A stretch of 64,000 nt of DNA from JANXSG01 sp038203935 (GCA_038203935.1 JBBRDM010000001.1:17810-81809); one strand, 5' to 3'; shown: positions 43,110 through 52,309, counted from the stretch's first letter. Notes: a model not told the origin generated them from the letters alone. A program made the numbers and translations.

Positions 43110-43665
43110 TTTCCATTATGGTTGCATTCCCAGTATTTGAATTTGAGTTATCAAATATTGAATTTCTAAAGCTTTGATTCTCTATCCTACCACTAACGCG
43201 CAAACATATCGCTGACCATTGCTCTCTTGGCAAAACTGCGAGAATAAACACAGAATCTTCAAAGTTCATCGTGACTGGTATCCAACCGATGACAGAATCA
43301 ACTCTCTTAACGTCATTCCTTTGGAGCCAAGTTGGATGGTTCAATATTTGCTTTAACTTAGAGATCGGCATTCCAACATGCACATGTCGCTTAAAAATCT
43401 CAATAGCAGCCTTACGCCGATGAAAATCACCATAACTAGGATCATTTGCAATCTTGCTCCAAAATGAGGGAGTTTCAGTTGGCGGCATTTTAAGTCTAGA
43501 GATAGCCTTATCCAAAGTTGTTTCAGTAATTCCATGTTTGACAATTGTTGAAAATGCCTCAGTCTCTGTTGTGTGTACAATTTTAATTCTGTGTACCAAT
43601 TTATTATTGTGCTGCTTTAAAATCACAGCGGAAATCAAAAGAGACGTTAAAATATAAAGTTTCAT
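43096..43665 (-). CDS. Hypothetical protein downstream of ankyrin gene
   Basis: 189 residues from ATG 43665 (MKLYILTSLLISAVILKQHN), which begins with a short hydrophobic signal or anchor. The frame continues upstream into the preceding gene. The rest, with HVHVGMPISKLKQILNHPTW and DSVIGWIPVTMNFEDSVFIL, has no recognised family. It lies 22 nt after the ankyrin gene and shares its AT-rich composition, so the two probably work as a pair. Confidence 0.65.
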   Translation of the reverse strand: MKLYILTSLLISAVILKQHNNKLVHRIKIVHTTETEAFSTIVKHGITETTLDKAISRLKMPPTETPSFWSKIANDPSYGDFHRRKAAIEIFKRHVHVGMPISKLKQILNHPTWLQRNDVKRVDSVIGWIPVTMNFEDSVFILAVLPREQWSAICLRVSGRIENQSFRNSIFDNSNSNTGNATIMEIGYF

Positions 43666-43687
43666 GATAGTTTCCGAATTAATCACC

Positions 43688-44851
43688 TTATGAATTAGTA
43701 ACTTGCGATACAGTTTGATGCCCTGTGTGCCAATATATATCATTCTTCAATAAAAGTTTTATGATATCAGGATGCTGGTGTATTTCAGCCATTTCCAAAG
43801 CAGTTTTACCATATATATTTTTGGCTTGTATATCGGCGCTATGATCTATGAGAAACTCCGCGAGTTGGGTATTTCCATTTACGGCTGCATGAATCAAGGC
43901 GGTAGAGCCATTTACATCGGAAGCATTAACATCTGCACCTGCTGTAATAAGCTGTTTAACTATTTTAATCTGGTGGTTTTTGTTATCAGAATCTCCATCC
44001 AAGAATTGACTTGATGCACATAAAAGAGCCGTTTCCTGATCATTATTTTTTAAATTCACCTCAGCATGATGTGCCAACAACACCTGAACCAAATTAACAT
44101 TATGACGTGATGAAGCATACATTAATGCGGTCGAGCCTATACCGTTTTTCAGATTTATATTTGCATGAAATTGAAGTAACAAGTTAACAATATCAATCTG
44201 AATTTGTCTATTATTTGTCCAGGCTGGATAGTTCTCGGAGGCTGCTATCAGAGCAGTTTGACCGAAATAATCTCGTTCATCGATTTTCACACCATGAGCT
44301 AGCAGCATTTTAGCAGCTTCTATTCGATGATTTTCTGCAGCCATTACTAAAAAGGGCCGACCCGGTATTGTATTAATATCGACATGACGATCTAATAATA
44401 GCCTAATAATATTTGGGTCTGAATGCCTGATAGCAAATCCTAATATCGAATATCCATCTTCTCTTCCTGCATTAATATCAGCCCCGGAATCTATGCATGC
44501 CTTAACCATAATAGGATCGCACTTGATTATTCGTTTTGATGCGCCAATTATTCCCTCCAAACAACCGCCTCCAATATGCTCCCAACCCAATACTTTAAAC
44601 AGCAGCGGAATTGTATAATTTTTCGGCTCATCTATTTCTAAGGCCTGATAACTATACTTTATGTTAGGATTGGCACCCTGCTTGAGCAATGATAGCAATG
44701 CATGTCTATCGTGATTTAAAACTGCATTGATTGTGGCCTGATCAAGAGTGTCAGGTGATTTTTGAACGACATCTGAATGTGCTGCGCCTGCTGTTGCTAA
44801 AATGAGAATTACACAGCAAATTAATCTTAACTTCGATATTGCGATCAACAT
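43688..44851 (-). CDS. Exported ankyrin-repeat protein
   Basis: 387 residues. Signal peptide (about 1-26, ending GAAHS) and about nine ankyrin repeats, for example LLKQGANPNIKYS, CIDSGADINAGREDGYSILG, LLAHGVKIDERDYFGQTALI, LLAHHAEVNLKNNDQETALL, LITAGADVNASDVNGSTALI and LIDHSADIQAKNIYGKTALE. Export implies a periplasmic protein-binding role. The AT-rich composition contrasts with neighbours. A membrane-anchored ankyrin gene at 12378 is similar in style. Confidence 0.9.
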   Translation of the reverse strand: MLIAISKLRLICCVILILATAGAAHSDVVQKSPDTLDQATINAVLNHDRHALLSLLKQGANPNIKYSYQALEIDEPKNYTIPLLFKVLGWEHIGGGCLEGIIGASKRIIKCDPIMVKACIDSGADINAGREDGYSILGFAIRHSDPNIIRLLLDRHVDINTIPGRPFLVMAAENHRIEAAKMLLAHGVKIDERDYFGQTALIAASENYPAWTNNRQIQIDIVNLLLQFHANINLKNGIGSTALMYASSRHNVNLVQVLLAHHAEVNLKNNDQETALLCASSQFLDGDSDNKNHQIKIVKQLITAGADVNASDVNGSTALIHAAVNGNTQLAEFLIDHSADIQAKNIYGKTALEMAEIHQHPDIIKLLLKNDIYWHTGHQTVSQVTNS

Positions 44852-44876
44852 TTCATCATCCCTTTGAACAAAATAT

Positions 44877-44907
44877 CAGTTACTATCACATAGTTTCCCG
44901 GAATTAC
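44877..44907. repeat. 31-bp repeat, second copy
   Basis: 29/31 identical to 40519-40549 and in the same orientation; 26 bases upstream of the ankyrin gene start. Confidence 0.6.
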
Positions 44908-44951
44908 CGCAAAACTTCCTATCTTATTTACATGTATCATCTAAATATATA

Positions 44952-45068
44952 TTAAGCAAGCAGCATTTCTCTGCAAGCAGCAAAGTCAGTCTGATATGTC
45001 GGGCTCGCCACCATGTTACGCGGGACGGGCACATCGGTGGCTGCCGCCTGATCGCCAGAAGATTTGAT
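44952..45068 (-). pseudogene. C-terminal coding fragment of unknown family
   Basis: The minus strand reads SSGDQAAATDVPVPRNMVAS then PTYQTDFAACREMLLA and a stop at 44952-44954, with protein-like composition but no start. It is probably the 3' remnant of a lost gene. No other feature was seen in 44908-45154. Confidence 0.35.
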
Positions 45069-45154
45069 TCACGCCGGAAATTCAATTATACCGTAATCGA
45101 ATGCAGCAGATCGCAAAGGTGTTGCAGGGGGATTGAGGAGTGCCGGCTCGGCGG

Positions 45155-46396
45155 CTAACTGGCGGCGGCGTTCCGGTGGATAGGAGTTTTGCTCTGGCGC
45201 AGCGGTTCGCCTGAGCGCCCTTGAAGGGTCATTTGAATTTCCGCTATGATCGAAAGTGCGATCTCTTCCGGCGTTTCCGAGCCGAGATCGAGGCCCACAG
45301 GGCTATGCAGACGTGCACTCTGTTCCCCGGAGAGGGACATTCCTTCCTCCTGCAGTTCCTGAAGAAGGCGCGCAGTCCGCTGGCGCGGGCCAAGTATACC
45401 CACATAGCGCGCGCGGGAGCTTAGCAGATGGGGAAGCAAATTACGATCCCACGCATAGTTATGCGTCATAATCACCGCAGCGGTTCGGTCGTCAAATTGA
45501 ATTTCCTCAGGCAGAAATTCCGGATTCCCGATCACAAACTGCCCCGCTCCAGGAAATCGTTCCGGGGTGAGCAAAGCCGCCCGGCAGTCTATGAGGGTAA
45601 TCTGCCAGCCAAGCTGCGAAGCAAACCGCGCCAGCGGAATCGCGTCCTGGCCAGCTCCGCAAAGGAGCAGCGCGATAGGCGGCTGGATCGATTCCAGCAG
45701 AACCTGCACTTTTCCCTGTTGCACCGAATAACTGCCACACCGAGACTGCCCGCTGCGCAGCGCCAGGGCCGCATCCTCCCTGATCGCCGCTAGAAGAATG
45801 GACTCATCACTGCCTGGCCGCGGCATATCGGAACACGGCGCACTTCCCGCGAACGTATCTGCAGCATTTGCGTCACTGGTTATTTTTTCTGTAAATCTCT
45901 TGTTTGTAAATACCGTGTCTGTACCAGATGCATCGGTACAAAAACTCTCCTCGGTAAAGGCAAAGTGTGTGCCCAGGGGTATGCCGCACTCCCCGGCAGT
46001 GTGAAACACCGTTGCCAGAACTCCGCGGCGGCGGCGCTGAAAACACTCGGCGAGAAATTTCATAGCGGCATTATCCGGGCCAAGACGCTCTATTAAAATA
46101 CCGATTTTGCCCTGGCATCCTGTCTCAAAGACTGGATCAAAACCGATGCGGCCATCGTAACAAACCAGGCGCGGCATCCCTGTCTCGCAGACCTGCCTGG
46201 CGCGCTCCGCAACATCTGCTTCCAGACATCCGCCGCTTAGAGAGCCGATACGCTCGCCATCCGGCAGGATAAGCATCCGTGCACCAGCCCGACGATAGGA
46301 AGATCCTTCCACCTGGACCAGAGTTGCCAGGGCCAGTTCCGCCGAAGCGCTTCCGGCCCGTTCATAGGCCTGCAGAATCTCCTTTATCTCCTTCAA
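45155..46396 (-). CDS. paoD: XdhC/CoxI-family molybdenum cofactor insertion protein
   Basis: 413 residues from a TTG at 46396 behind AGGGAG; another TTG at 46414 is possible. The N-terminal XdhC domain shows ALATLVQVEGSSYRRAGARM and GERIGSLSGGCLEADVAERA. The C-terminal Rossmann-like domain shows LLLCGAGQDAIPLARFASQL and TAAVIMTHNYAWDRNLLPHL. The two are joined by a long Ser/Asp/Thr-rich linker (about 160-205) unusual for the family. These proteins sulfurate and insert molybdenum cofactor into xanthine-oxidase-type enzymes. Last gene of the paoABCD-like operon, 69 bp after the large subunit gene. Confidence 0.88.
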   Translation of the reverse strand: MKEIKEILQAYERAGSASAELALATLVQVEGSSYRRAGARMLILPDGERIGSLSGGCLEADVAERARQVCETGMPRLVCYDGRIGFDPVFETGCQGKIGILIERLGPDNAAMKFLAECFQRRRRGVLATVFHTAGECGIPLGTHFAFTEESFCTDASGTDTVFTNKRFTEKITSDANAADTFAGSAPCSDMPRPGSDESILLAAIREDAALALRSGQSRCGSYSVQQGKVQVLLESIQPPIALLLCGAGQDAIPLARFASQLGWQITLIDCRAALLTPERFPGAGQFVIGNPEFLPEEIQFDDRTAAVIMTHNYAWDRNLLPHLLSSRARYVGILGPRQRTARLLQELQEEGMSLSGEQSARLHSPVGLDLGSETPEEIALSIIAEIQMTLQGRSGEPLRQSKTPIHRNAAAS

Positions 46397-46483
46397 CTCT
46401 ATCTCCCTGATCAAAACGAGTAAGCGGCAGTGCAGGATTTCCCCCTCTTTAAGGAAAACACACGCTGCCGCTTTTCTATTCCA

Positions 46484-48811
46484 TTATAAAAGCTTGTCCG
46501 GAGTAATAGGCAGATCGCGAATGCGCTTGCCCGTTGCGTGGCAGACAGCGTTGGCAATAGCGGCCGCCACACCTGTAATCCCGATTTCGCCGACTCCCCG
46601 GCACCCCAGCGCATTGAAATGGATGTCTGGTATATCGGTAAAATAGGCGTCCAGTGTGTGGATATCCGGATTGACGGGCACGACGTAATCCGCCAGATTG
46701 TTATTGACAGGGCGCGCCGTATTGGGATCGTAGTGAGTCTCTTCGGTCAACGCCTGGCCTATACCCATCACCACCCCGCCGATTACCTGGCTATGCGCTG
46801 TCTTGGGATTGAGCACTCGCCCTATATCCATCACGCTCACCACGCGGGTAACCCGCACCATCGGCACCGGGTCATCGATGGTCACCTCCACAAAGTGTGC
46901 GCCAAAGGAGTGGACAGCATAACGCTTCTCGTTGAGTGAGTAGTTCTCACCGCTGTCATCCGTGGGCTCGAGAGAATGGGTGCTGGCTGGGGGAGCGCCG
47001 GAAGATGAGCCGGAATCACTCGGAGCCGGCATTGCCAATCCCTCCACATAGGGCTGGCCGCTGCGGGCAATTAATGGAGCAATCAAGAGGGAACGAGAAC
47101 TATCGCCTGCCGCCATCAGCCTGCCGTTACTCAAGACGGTTTCGTAGGGTTTGAGCCCGGCCAGCGGGGAGCTGCCTGCATCCTGTGCGAGCTTGAGCAG
47201 CGCAGCACGCAGCGCATTAGCGGCCTCACTGAGCGCCTGCGACACTCCTGCGGCGGTGGTGGATCCGCCAGAAACGCCTGACTTCGGCAGTGAGCTGTCG
47301 CCCAGATCGAACCCTACCCTATCCACAGGCAGCCCTACGAGAGAAGCGGTGAGCTGAGTGCCGATAGTCCAGGTGCCAGTGCCTAAATCCTGAGTGGCTG
47401 CAGCGCCGACCGCACGTATACCGCCGTGCCCATCCTCCATCAAGCGGATGCGCGCAGTGCCTGGAAAACGCATCCCGGGGTAAGCAGCCGTTGCCATTCC
47501 CCAGCCGATGAGTCGCCCGTCACGGGCGCGCATACTGCCGATTTTCGGATTTCGTTTAGCCCAGCCGAATTTTTCCATGCCCGTCTGGTAACACTCCTTC
47601 AAGTGTTTGGAAGACCAGGCCTGGCCGGTGTCAGGATGGCTGTCTGCGTGATTGATCAGGCGAAATTTTACCGGATCCATACTGAGCGCTGACGCCATTT
47701 CATCCATCGCGCTTTCGAGAGCAAAGGAGCCGGGAGTCTCGCCCGGCGCCCGCATGAAAGTCGGCAACGCCACATCCAGGCGGCGAAGCGTGTGGGTTAT
47801 ATCGAGCGTGGGTGATGCGTAGAGTACGCGGCTGGTTCCTGCACCACACTGCTCTATATAGTCGCCGACGCGGGAGCCGTGCATCAGAGTAGCATGTCGT
47901 ATGGCGGTCAGCTTGCAGGACCGGTCTGCGGCTAGGGTCATCGTCTGCTCGGTGGACGGGCGATGGCCGCAGCTGGTGAACATCTGCGCACGCGTAAGCA
48001 CCAGCTTAACGGGCCTTCCCGCCACTTTTGCGGCGGCGACAGCCAGCAGGGTATGGGGCCACTGCAGTCCTTTGCATCCGAATCCGCCGCCGGTATAAGG
48101 ACAGATTACGCGCACATTATCCGGAGGCAGCCCGAAAGTATTGGCGATTGCGTCTTGGGTGCCGGAAACGCCCTGGGTCGCATCCCACACCGTCACTCTA
48201 TCCGGGCCATCCCAACGCACCACGGTGGCGCTCATCTCCATAGGGTTGTGGGTTTCCACCGGAGTCTTGTAGGTCTGGCTGACAACGGTGACTCCTTCCG
48301 CCTTCAGCGCCGCATCCATATCCCCCTTTTTAAGATCGGGAGGCGGACCGAATCCGCCGCGAGCCGCTTCTGTTGCCGCCTGCGGATCGTCCAGGCTGAT
48401 CTGTGGTTTCTCCTCGGTGTAGGTCACCTTTATCAGCGCAGCAGCATGTCTCGCCCGCTCGGGAGTATCCGCAATCGCAACGGCAATATGCTGGCCTGCA
48501 TAGTTTATTTTCATGTCCGCAAGCGGCTGGCGGTGTTCCCCCATCGCAATCTGGCCGGCTTTGACCCGCGGCATATTTAGGGGCGTTATAATCGTGACCA
48601 CGCCCGGGGCGGCAGCTGCCGCTGCAGTATCAATCGCTTTGATTTCACCTTTTGCGATTGTGCTTTGCAGTATGACTGCGTAGGCAGTGTTCTCCGGCGA
48701 AGCTTCTGCGGCATAGCGTGCCTGTCCGGTGACCTTCAGCCGGCCATCCACACGGCTATAAGGCTTACCGATCGAGACGGCGTTGGAGTCTGTATTGGGA
48801 ATACTTTTCAT
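46484..48811 (-). CDS. paoC: Molybdopterin-binding subunit of xanthine dehydrogenase-type aldehyde oxidoreductase
   Basis: 775 residues. IGKPYSRVDGRLKVTGQARY starts the a/b-hammerhead domain. The cofactor-binding parts show TGGGFGCKGLQWPHTLLAVA, FMRAPGETPGSFALESAMDE and the C-terminal GCRGVGEIGITGVAAAIANA, where the Glu of GVGE is the catalytic base. This is the large subunit of a periplasmic-type aldehyde oxidoreductase. AGGAAAACAAG lies before the ATG. It is separated from the FAD subunit gene by 461 bp of repeat-bearing DNA, which may weaken operon polarity. Confidence 0.92.
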   Translation of the reverse strand: MKSIPNTDSNAVSIGKPYSRVDGRLKVTGQARYAAEASPENTAYAVILQSTIAKGEIKAIDTAAAAAAPGVVTIITPLNMPRVKAGQIAMGEHRQPLADMKINYAGQHIAVAIADTPERARHAAALIKVTYTEEKPQISLDDPQAATEAARGGFGPPPDLKKGDMDAALKAEGVTVVSQTYKTPVETHNPMEMSATVVRWDGPDRVTVWDATQGVSGTQDAIANTFGLPPDNVRVICPYTGGGFGCKGLQWPHTLLAVAAAKVAGRPVKLVLTRAQMFTSCGHRPSTEQTMTLAADRSCKLTAIRHATLMHGSRVGDYIEQCGAGTSRVLYASPTLDITHTLRRLDVALPTFMRAPGETPGSFALESAMDEMASALSMDPVKFRLINHADSHPDTGQAWSSKHLKECYQTGMEKFGWAKRNPKIGSMRARDGRLIGWGMATAAYPGMRFPGTARIRLMEDGHGGIRAVGAAATQDLGTGTWTIGTQLTASLVGLPVDRVGFDLGDSSLPKSGVSGGSTTAAGVSQALSEAANALRAALLKLAQDAGSSPLAGLKPYETVLSNGRLMAAGDSSRSLLIAPLIARSGQPYVEGLAMPAPSDSGSSSGAPPASTHSLEPTDDSGENYSLNEKRYAVHSFGAHFVEVTIDDPVPMVRVTRVVSVMDIGRVLNPKTAHSQVIGGVVMGIGQALTEETHYDPNTARPVNNNLADYVVPVNPDIHTLDAYFTDIPDIHFNALGCRGVGEIGITGVAAAIANAVCHATGKRIRDLPITPDKLL

Positions 48812-48852
48812 CTTGTTTTCCTGCCTGCGGGAGGGAAGGGAATGCCTAAATC

Positions 48853-49096
48853 CCTCATCCCCCCTGCCCCCCTTCTCCCAAAAACAGGAGAAGGGGGAAT
48901 ATACTTCGCCACAAATTTTATTCCTTCGGCAGACGACGGTGAATGCCTACTATTTCCTTCGGCAGACGACGGAGCATCTGCCCTACCGTTTTATTCGGCA
49001 GACGACGGAGCATCTGCCCTACTGTTTTATTCGGCAGACGACGGAGCATCTGCCCTACAGTTTTCTTCGTTCCTCGCGGGAGAGGGAGCAAATGCT
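48853..49096. repeat. Composite hairpin repeat inside the pao operon (copy 2)
   Basis: Starts with the CCCTCATCCCCC arm and the CCCCCTTCTCC / GGAGAAGGGGG hairpin (loop CAAAAACA). Then come one divergent and three nearly identical tandem units TTCGGCAGACGACGGAGCAT plus CTGCCCTAC, and a GAACGA..CGCGGGAGAGGG end. The rest of 48812-49272 holds nothing recognisable. Confidence 0.85.
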
Positions 49097-49272
49097 TACT
49101 CTTGATTCTCTCTCTTCCTAACGTAAATTGTTTTATCGTTTCATGTGCAGGGACTGAGCATTTTAGACCGTTGTGGACTTTTGCAGCTACCTCTAACGTT
49201 CATAGATTTTTGTATTTCAACCAGGTATTCATTTACGTTCGGTGATTGTTTGGTTCGAAATAAATATTGTTT

Positions 49273-50256
49273 TTAGATTGCTGCTGCAGCTTTGAGCGAC
49301 TGCACGATGATACGTTTACAAAGTTCGATTTTGAATGCGTTGTCTTTTTGCGGAATCGCGGCCTTGAGTTCTGCTTCCGCAGCAGCCCGAAACGCACCTT
49401 CCTCTGCTTTTTGCCCGCGCAGGGCCTGCTCTGCAGCAATTGCCCGCCACGGCTTACTGGCGACTCCCCCCAGAGCGATACGGCAGTCGCGCACCGTCCC
49501 CTGATCCAAATCGATAATTGCCGCGGCGGAAGAGAGTGCGAATTCGTAGCTTGCCCTATCGCGTGCTTTCCGATAGCAGGAGCGCGCAAACCAGGAACGC
49601 GCCGGCAGATCTACATGGGTAATGAGTTCCCCCGGTTCCAGCACGTTCTCTCTGGCGGGATCTTCGCCATAGGCCACATAGAAATCATTGATAGGAATAG
49701 TGCGCCCGCCTTTAGGGCCCTGTGTGCGTATTACGGCTTCATAGGCTGCCAGGGCGACATCCATATCCGAGGGGTGCGTGGCAATGCATTTTTCGCTGGT
49801 GCCCAGTATGGCGTGGATACGATTGACCCCGGTGATAGCAGAGCAGCCGCTGCCCGGCTCGCGCTTGTTGCAGGGAGAGTAGATATCCCGGAAATACCAG
49901 CACCGCGTGCGCTGCAGCAGGTTACCTCCGGTTGTTGCGGCATTGCGGAGCTGGGGGCTTGCGCCGGAGAGAATCGCCTGAGACAGGGCCGGATAGAGCT
50001 TCATCACTCTTTCATCGTAGGCGAGGGCCGTATTGCTCAGGGCAGCGCCGATTCGCAGCCCGCCGTCCGGCAGTCGCTCGATTTTATCGTATCCCATATT
50101 ACGGATATCGATTAATCGATCGGGCTGCTCCACGCCGAGTTTAATATGGTCGATAAGATTGGTGCCGCCCGCAAGATAGGCAGAGTGCGGTGTATCGGTA
50201 CGTTCCTGAATCGCCTGGCCTGCATTCGCAGCGGCGATGTAGCTGAACAGATTCAT
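49273..50256 (-). CDS. paoB: FAD- and [4Fe-4S]-binding subunit of aldehyde oxidoreductase
   Basis: 327 residues from ATG 50256 (GGGGAGAAACC upstream). The FAD domain motifs are AYLAGGTNLIDHIKLGVEQP and GASPQLRNAATTGGNLLQRT. The insert RTRCWYFRD...CNKREPGSGCSA matches the cysteine pattern that binds an extra [4Fe-4S] cluster in PaoB (YagS) and in 4-hydroxybenzoyl-CoA-reductase-type subunits. It passes electrons between the 2Fe-2S subunit and FAD. Located between the 2Fe-2S and Mo subunit genes. Confidence 0.9.
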   Translation of the reverse strand: MNLFSYIAAANAGQAIQERTDTPHSAYLAGGTNLIDHIKLGVEQPDRLIDIRNMGYDKIERLPDGGLRIGAALSNTALAYDERVMKLYPALSQAILSGASPQLRNAATTGGNLLQRTRCWYFRDIYSPCNKREPGSGCSAITGVNRIHAILGTSEKCIATHPSDMDVALAAYEAVIRTQGPKGGRTIPINDFYVAYGEDPARENVLEPGELITHVDLPARSWFARSCYRKARDRASYEFALSSAAAIIDLDQGTVRDCRIALGGVASKPWRAIAAEQALRGQKAEEGAFRAAAEAELKAAIPQKDNAFKIELCKRIIVQSLKAAAAI

Positions 50257-50276
50257 GGTTTCTCCCCAGCAAAAAG

Positions 50277-50972
50277 TTAACCCTGATGACTGGCCTGGCG
50301 TATGGCAGCGACAATGTTGGTGTAGGCTCCGCACCGGCAGATATTGCCTGCCATCTGCTCACGGATCTCGGCGTCGGTTCGAGCGTGGCCTTCATGGATC
50401 ATCGCAACCGCAGAGCAGATCTGGCCCGGAGTGCAGTATCCGCACTGAAAGGCATCATGGTCGATGAAAGCTGCCTGCACCGGATGCAGTTTATCTCCGT
50501 GCGCCAGCCCCTCAATGGTCGTTATTTCATCATGCGAATGCATGACAGCAAGAGTCAGGCAGGAGTTTATCCGCTGTCCGTTAACCAGTACGGTACAGGC
50601 GCCGCATTGGCCGTGATCACAGCCTTTTTTAGCCCCAAACATGCCAAGATGCTCTCGAAGAGCATCCAAAAGAGTGACTCGCGGCTCCAGCGGGAGGGTA
50701 TGAACCTGGCCGTTAATTTGCAGGCTTACCGGCACCGGCCCTCCTAATTCTGCTGAAGCGGCAGGGGTAAGCGGCGCAGCAGACTGTGTGCCGGCGTAGG
50801 CAGGTTCAGGATTTAAAAGGGACCCGAGCGCTATACCCGTGCCCACAGCAAACGCGGCGCTAAGTGTATCACGGCGCGTTAACTCAAGCGCTCCCTCGTT
50901 CGCATCATTATTGATTGGCACCTCCGCATTCTGCTGCGGCGATGCTTCCGGTCGACCATCCCGATCTGCCAT
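50277..50972 (-). CDS. paoA: 2Fe-2S subunit of aldehyde oxidoreductase, Tat-exported
   Basis: 231 residues from ATG 50972 (GTGAGGAGCAGGCC upstream). The frame runs on into repeat DNA up to 51248. A twin-arginine signal LTRRDTLSAAFAVGTGIALG (about residues 30-50) is followed by two [2Fe-2S] domains: GCDHGQCGACTVLVNGQRINSC (four Cys, plant-ferredoxin type, shortened) and FQCGYCTPGQICSAVAM with GNICRCGAYTN. The Tat signal on the small subunit and the order A-B-C-D match E. coli PaoABCD, a periplasmic aldehyde-detoxifying enzyme. Alternative: another aldehyde or isoquinoline oxidase. Confidence 0.92.
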   Translation of the reverse strand: MADRDGRPEASPQQNAEVPINNDANEGALELTRRDTLSAAFAVGTGIALGSLLNPEPAYAGTQSAAPLTPAASAELGGPVPVSLQINGQVHTLPLEPRVTLLDALREHLGMFGAKKGCDHGQCGACTVLVNGQRINSCLTLAVMHSHDEITTIEGLAHGDKLHPVQAAFIDHDAFQCGYCTPGQICSAVAMIHEGHARTDAEIREQMAGNICRCGAYTNIVAAIRQASHQG

Positions 50973-51073
50973 GGCCTGCTCCTCACGATTTTGTTCGTAT
51001 AACCAAAATACTTCCGATCCGTTATTCTTGTTCCATTGGCCGGTGCACAGTGTACAGGTCAGACAGAAACGGC

Positions 51074-51306
51074 CCTCATCCCCCCTGCCCCCCTTCTCCC
51101 AAAAACAGGAGAAGGGGGAAATGTACCTCACCCCAACCCCTATTCCTTCGGCAGATGGCGGTGAATGCCTACTATTTCCTTCGGCAGACGGCGGAGCATC
51201 TGCCCTACCGATTCCCTCGCAAGCTAGCAGAAGATTCAAACCCATCAATCAGCTCTTCTCTTTGCGAGGAACGAGCGGGCGGGAGAGGGGCTGAGGTGAG
51301 GTTAAA
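51074..51306. repeat. Composite hairpin repeat (copy 3)
   Basis: Same modules as 48853-49096: CCCTCATCCCCC arm, 11-bp C/G-rich hairpin, two TTCGGCAGA..CGG units with GAGCATCTGCCC, and a CGGGAGAGGGGCTGAGGTGA end. It lies just upstream of paoA and may influence its promoter. Confidence 0.85.
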
Positions 51307-51346
51307 TCTTCCAGGAGATGAGGGCTCTATATCAGGACTATTCCTG

Positions 51347-51724
51347 TTAAACAACCCTCTGGAGAAAATGGATTCTATTCTTAAAATCCGTATCTTTAAG
51401 CTGCATATAGATTTGAAGAATAGATTTTATCAGGGCTCCGTAATCGTTGTTCGCTATTGATTTATCATCTATAAAAATCACGCCGGCATGGTCTTGACCA
51501 ATTTCATTCCACATTTTTAACACTGGCCTGATAGTTTTCAGATCATAGGTGATAAGAGTCAGCATCTCTATGCAGGCTTCTTTAAGAATGATCTCATCTT
51601 CTACGCCGCAGAACTTTCCGTTATGCCAGTGATGAATACTTATAATAGAGGCTGATGGATTATCCCTAAGGAGCTGCTCAGCCACTATTGTTGAAATGTT
51701 CTCATCTATCAGGAATGAGGCCAT
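51347..51724 (-). CDS. DUF5615 PIN-like toxin
   Basis: 125 residues. MASFLIDENISTIVAEQLL then IISIHHWHNGKFCGVEDEII and LITYDLKTIRPVLKMW fit the DUF5615/Mut7-C-type PIN-like fold, with acidic residues in LIDEN and GVEDE, and TYDL where the usual T.D motif stands. Such proteins are probable ribonuclease toxins. The start follows immediately after the stop of the upstream gene (TAAATG), the usual arrangement with a DUF433 partner. Confidence 0.75.
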   Translation of the reverse strand: MASFLIDENISTIVAEQLLRDNPSASIISIHHWHNGKFCGVEDEIILKEACIEMLTLITYDLKTIRPVLKMWNEIGQDHAGVIFIDDKSIANNDYGALIKSILQIYMQLKDTDFKNRIHFLQRVV

Positions 51725-52162
51725 TTATGACTCGTCATCAAACGAAACCGCTGCTAGTTCTAATCCGGGCAGGTCGCGTTTGAGGGCTTCATAATCTGCT
51801 GCTCTATGATCTTTAATGGCGGCGTCTATTTCTTTGGTGTAGCAGGCATAGTAAGCAAGTGCCGCCCTCACCCATTCTTCAGGCTTGGTGAAGTGTGCGG
51901 ACAGCTGTTCCTCGCTCATATTTCCGGTCTGCGCCACATGAATGACCCACCATACTGTAAGCCGCGTGCCTTTCATGTAAACCTGACGGCCAGTCATAGT
52001 ATCACGAAACTCTATTAACGGGAACTCCATCTCTCGCAGATGCTCTTCAAGTAGTGTGGTGATGCAGCCCGATCTGGAAATCCCAAACCCCCGCTTAGTT
52101 ACCTGTCGATCTAATTTTTCTACCAACTCGTCCGACATCCTTAAGCTCATCGTTACTGCCAT
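51725..52162 (-). CDS. DUF433-type antitoxin with ribbon-helix-helix N-terminus
   Basis: 145 residues from ATG 52162 (GAGGTTAATTGCT upstream). The N-terminal MAVTMSLRMSDELVEKLDRQ then KRGFGISRSGCITTLLEEHL is a ribbon-helix-helix DNA-binding domain. The C-terminal part FRDTMTGRQVYMKGTRLTVW then WVIHVAQTGNMSEEQLSAHF is a DUF433 helix-turn-helix-like domain. Together with the adjoining DUF5615 gene it forms a probable toxin-antitoxin operon. The partner order, antitoxin first, is usual. Confidence 0.75.
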   Translation of the reverse strand: MAVTMSLRMSDELVEKLDRQVTKRGFGISRSGCITTLLEEHLREMEFPLIEFRDTMTGRQVYMKGTRLTVWWVIHVAQTGNMSEEQLSAHFTKPEEWVRAALAYYACYTKEIDAAIKDHRAADYEALKRDLPGLELAAVSFDDES

Positions 52163-52309
52163 AGCAATTAACCTCATGGAAATAGTATTCAATACATACC
52201 TATTATATCGTTTATAATAAATTATTACAAACGGTGCATTATATTATTTTCGGTTTTTTTAATGGAAATGTTAATCAAAGGGAATAAAATTTGTGGTGAA
52301 GTTAATTTC

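Noticed and set aside
48943..49245. Tandem units ..CGGCAGACGACGGAGCAT.. as a CRISPR array or repeat protein
   Set aside because: Units are separated by only a few near-constant bases without unique spacers, and the same modules occur in other intergenic repeats; no cas genes are present.
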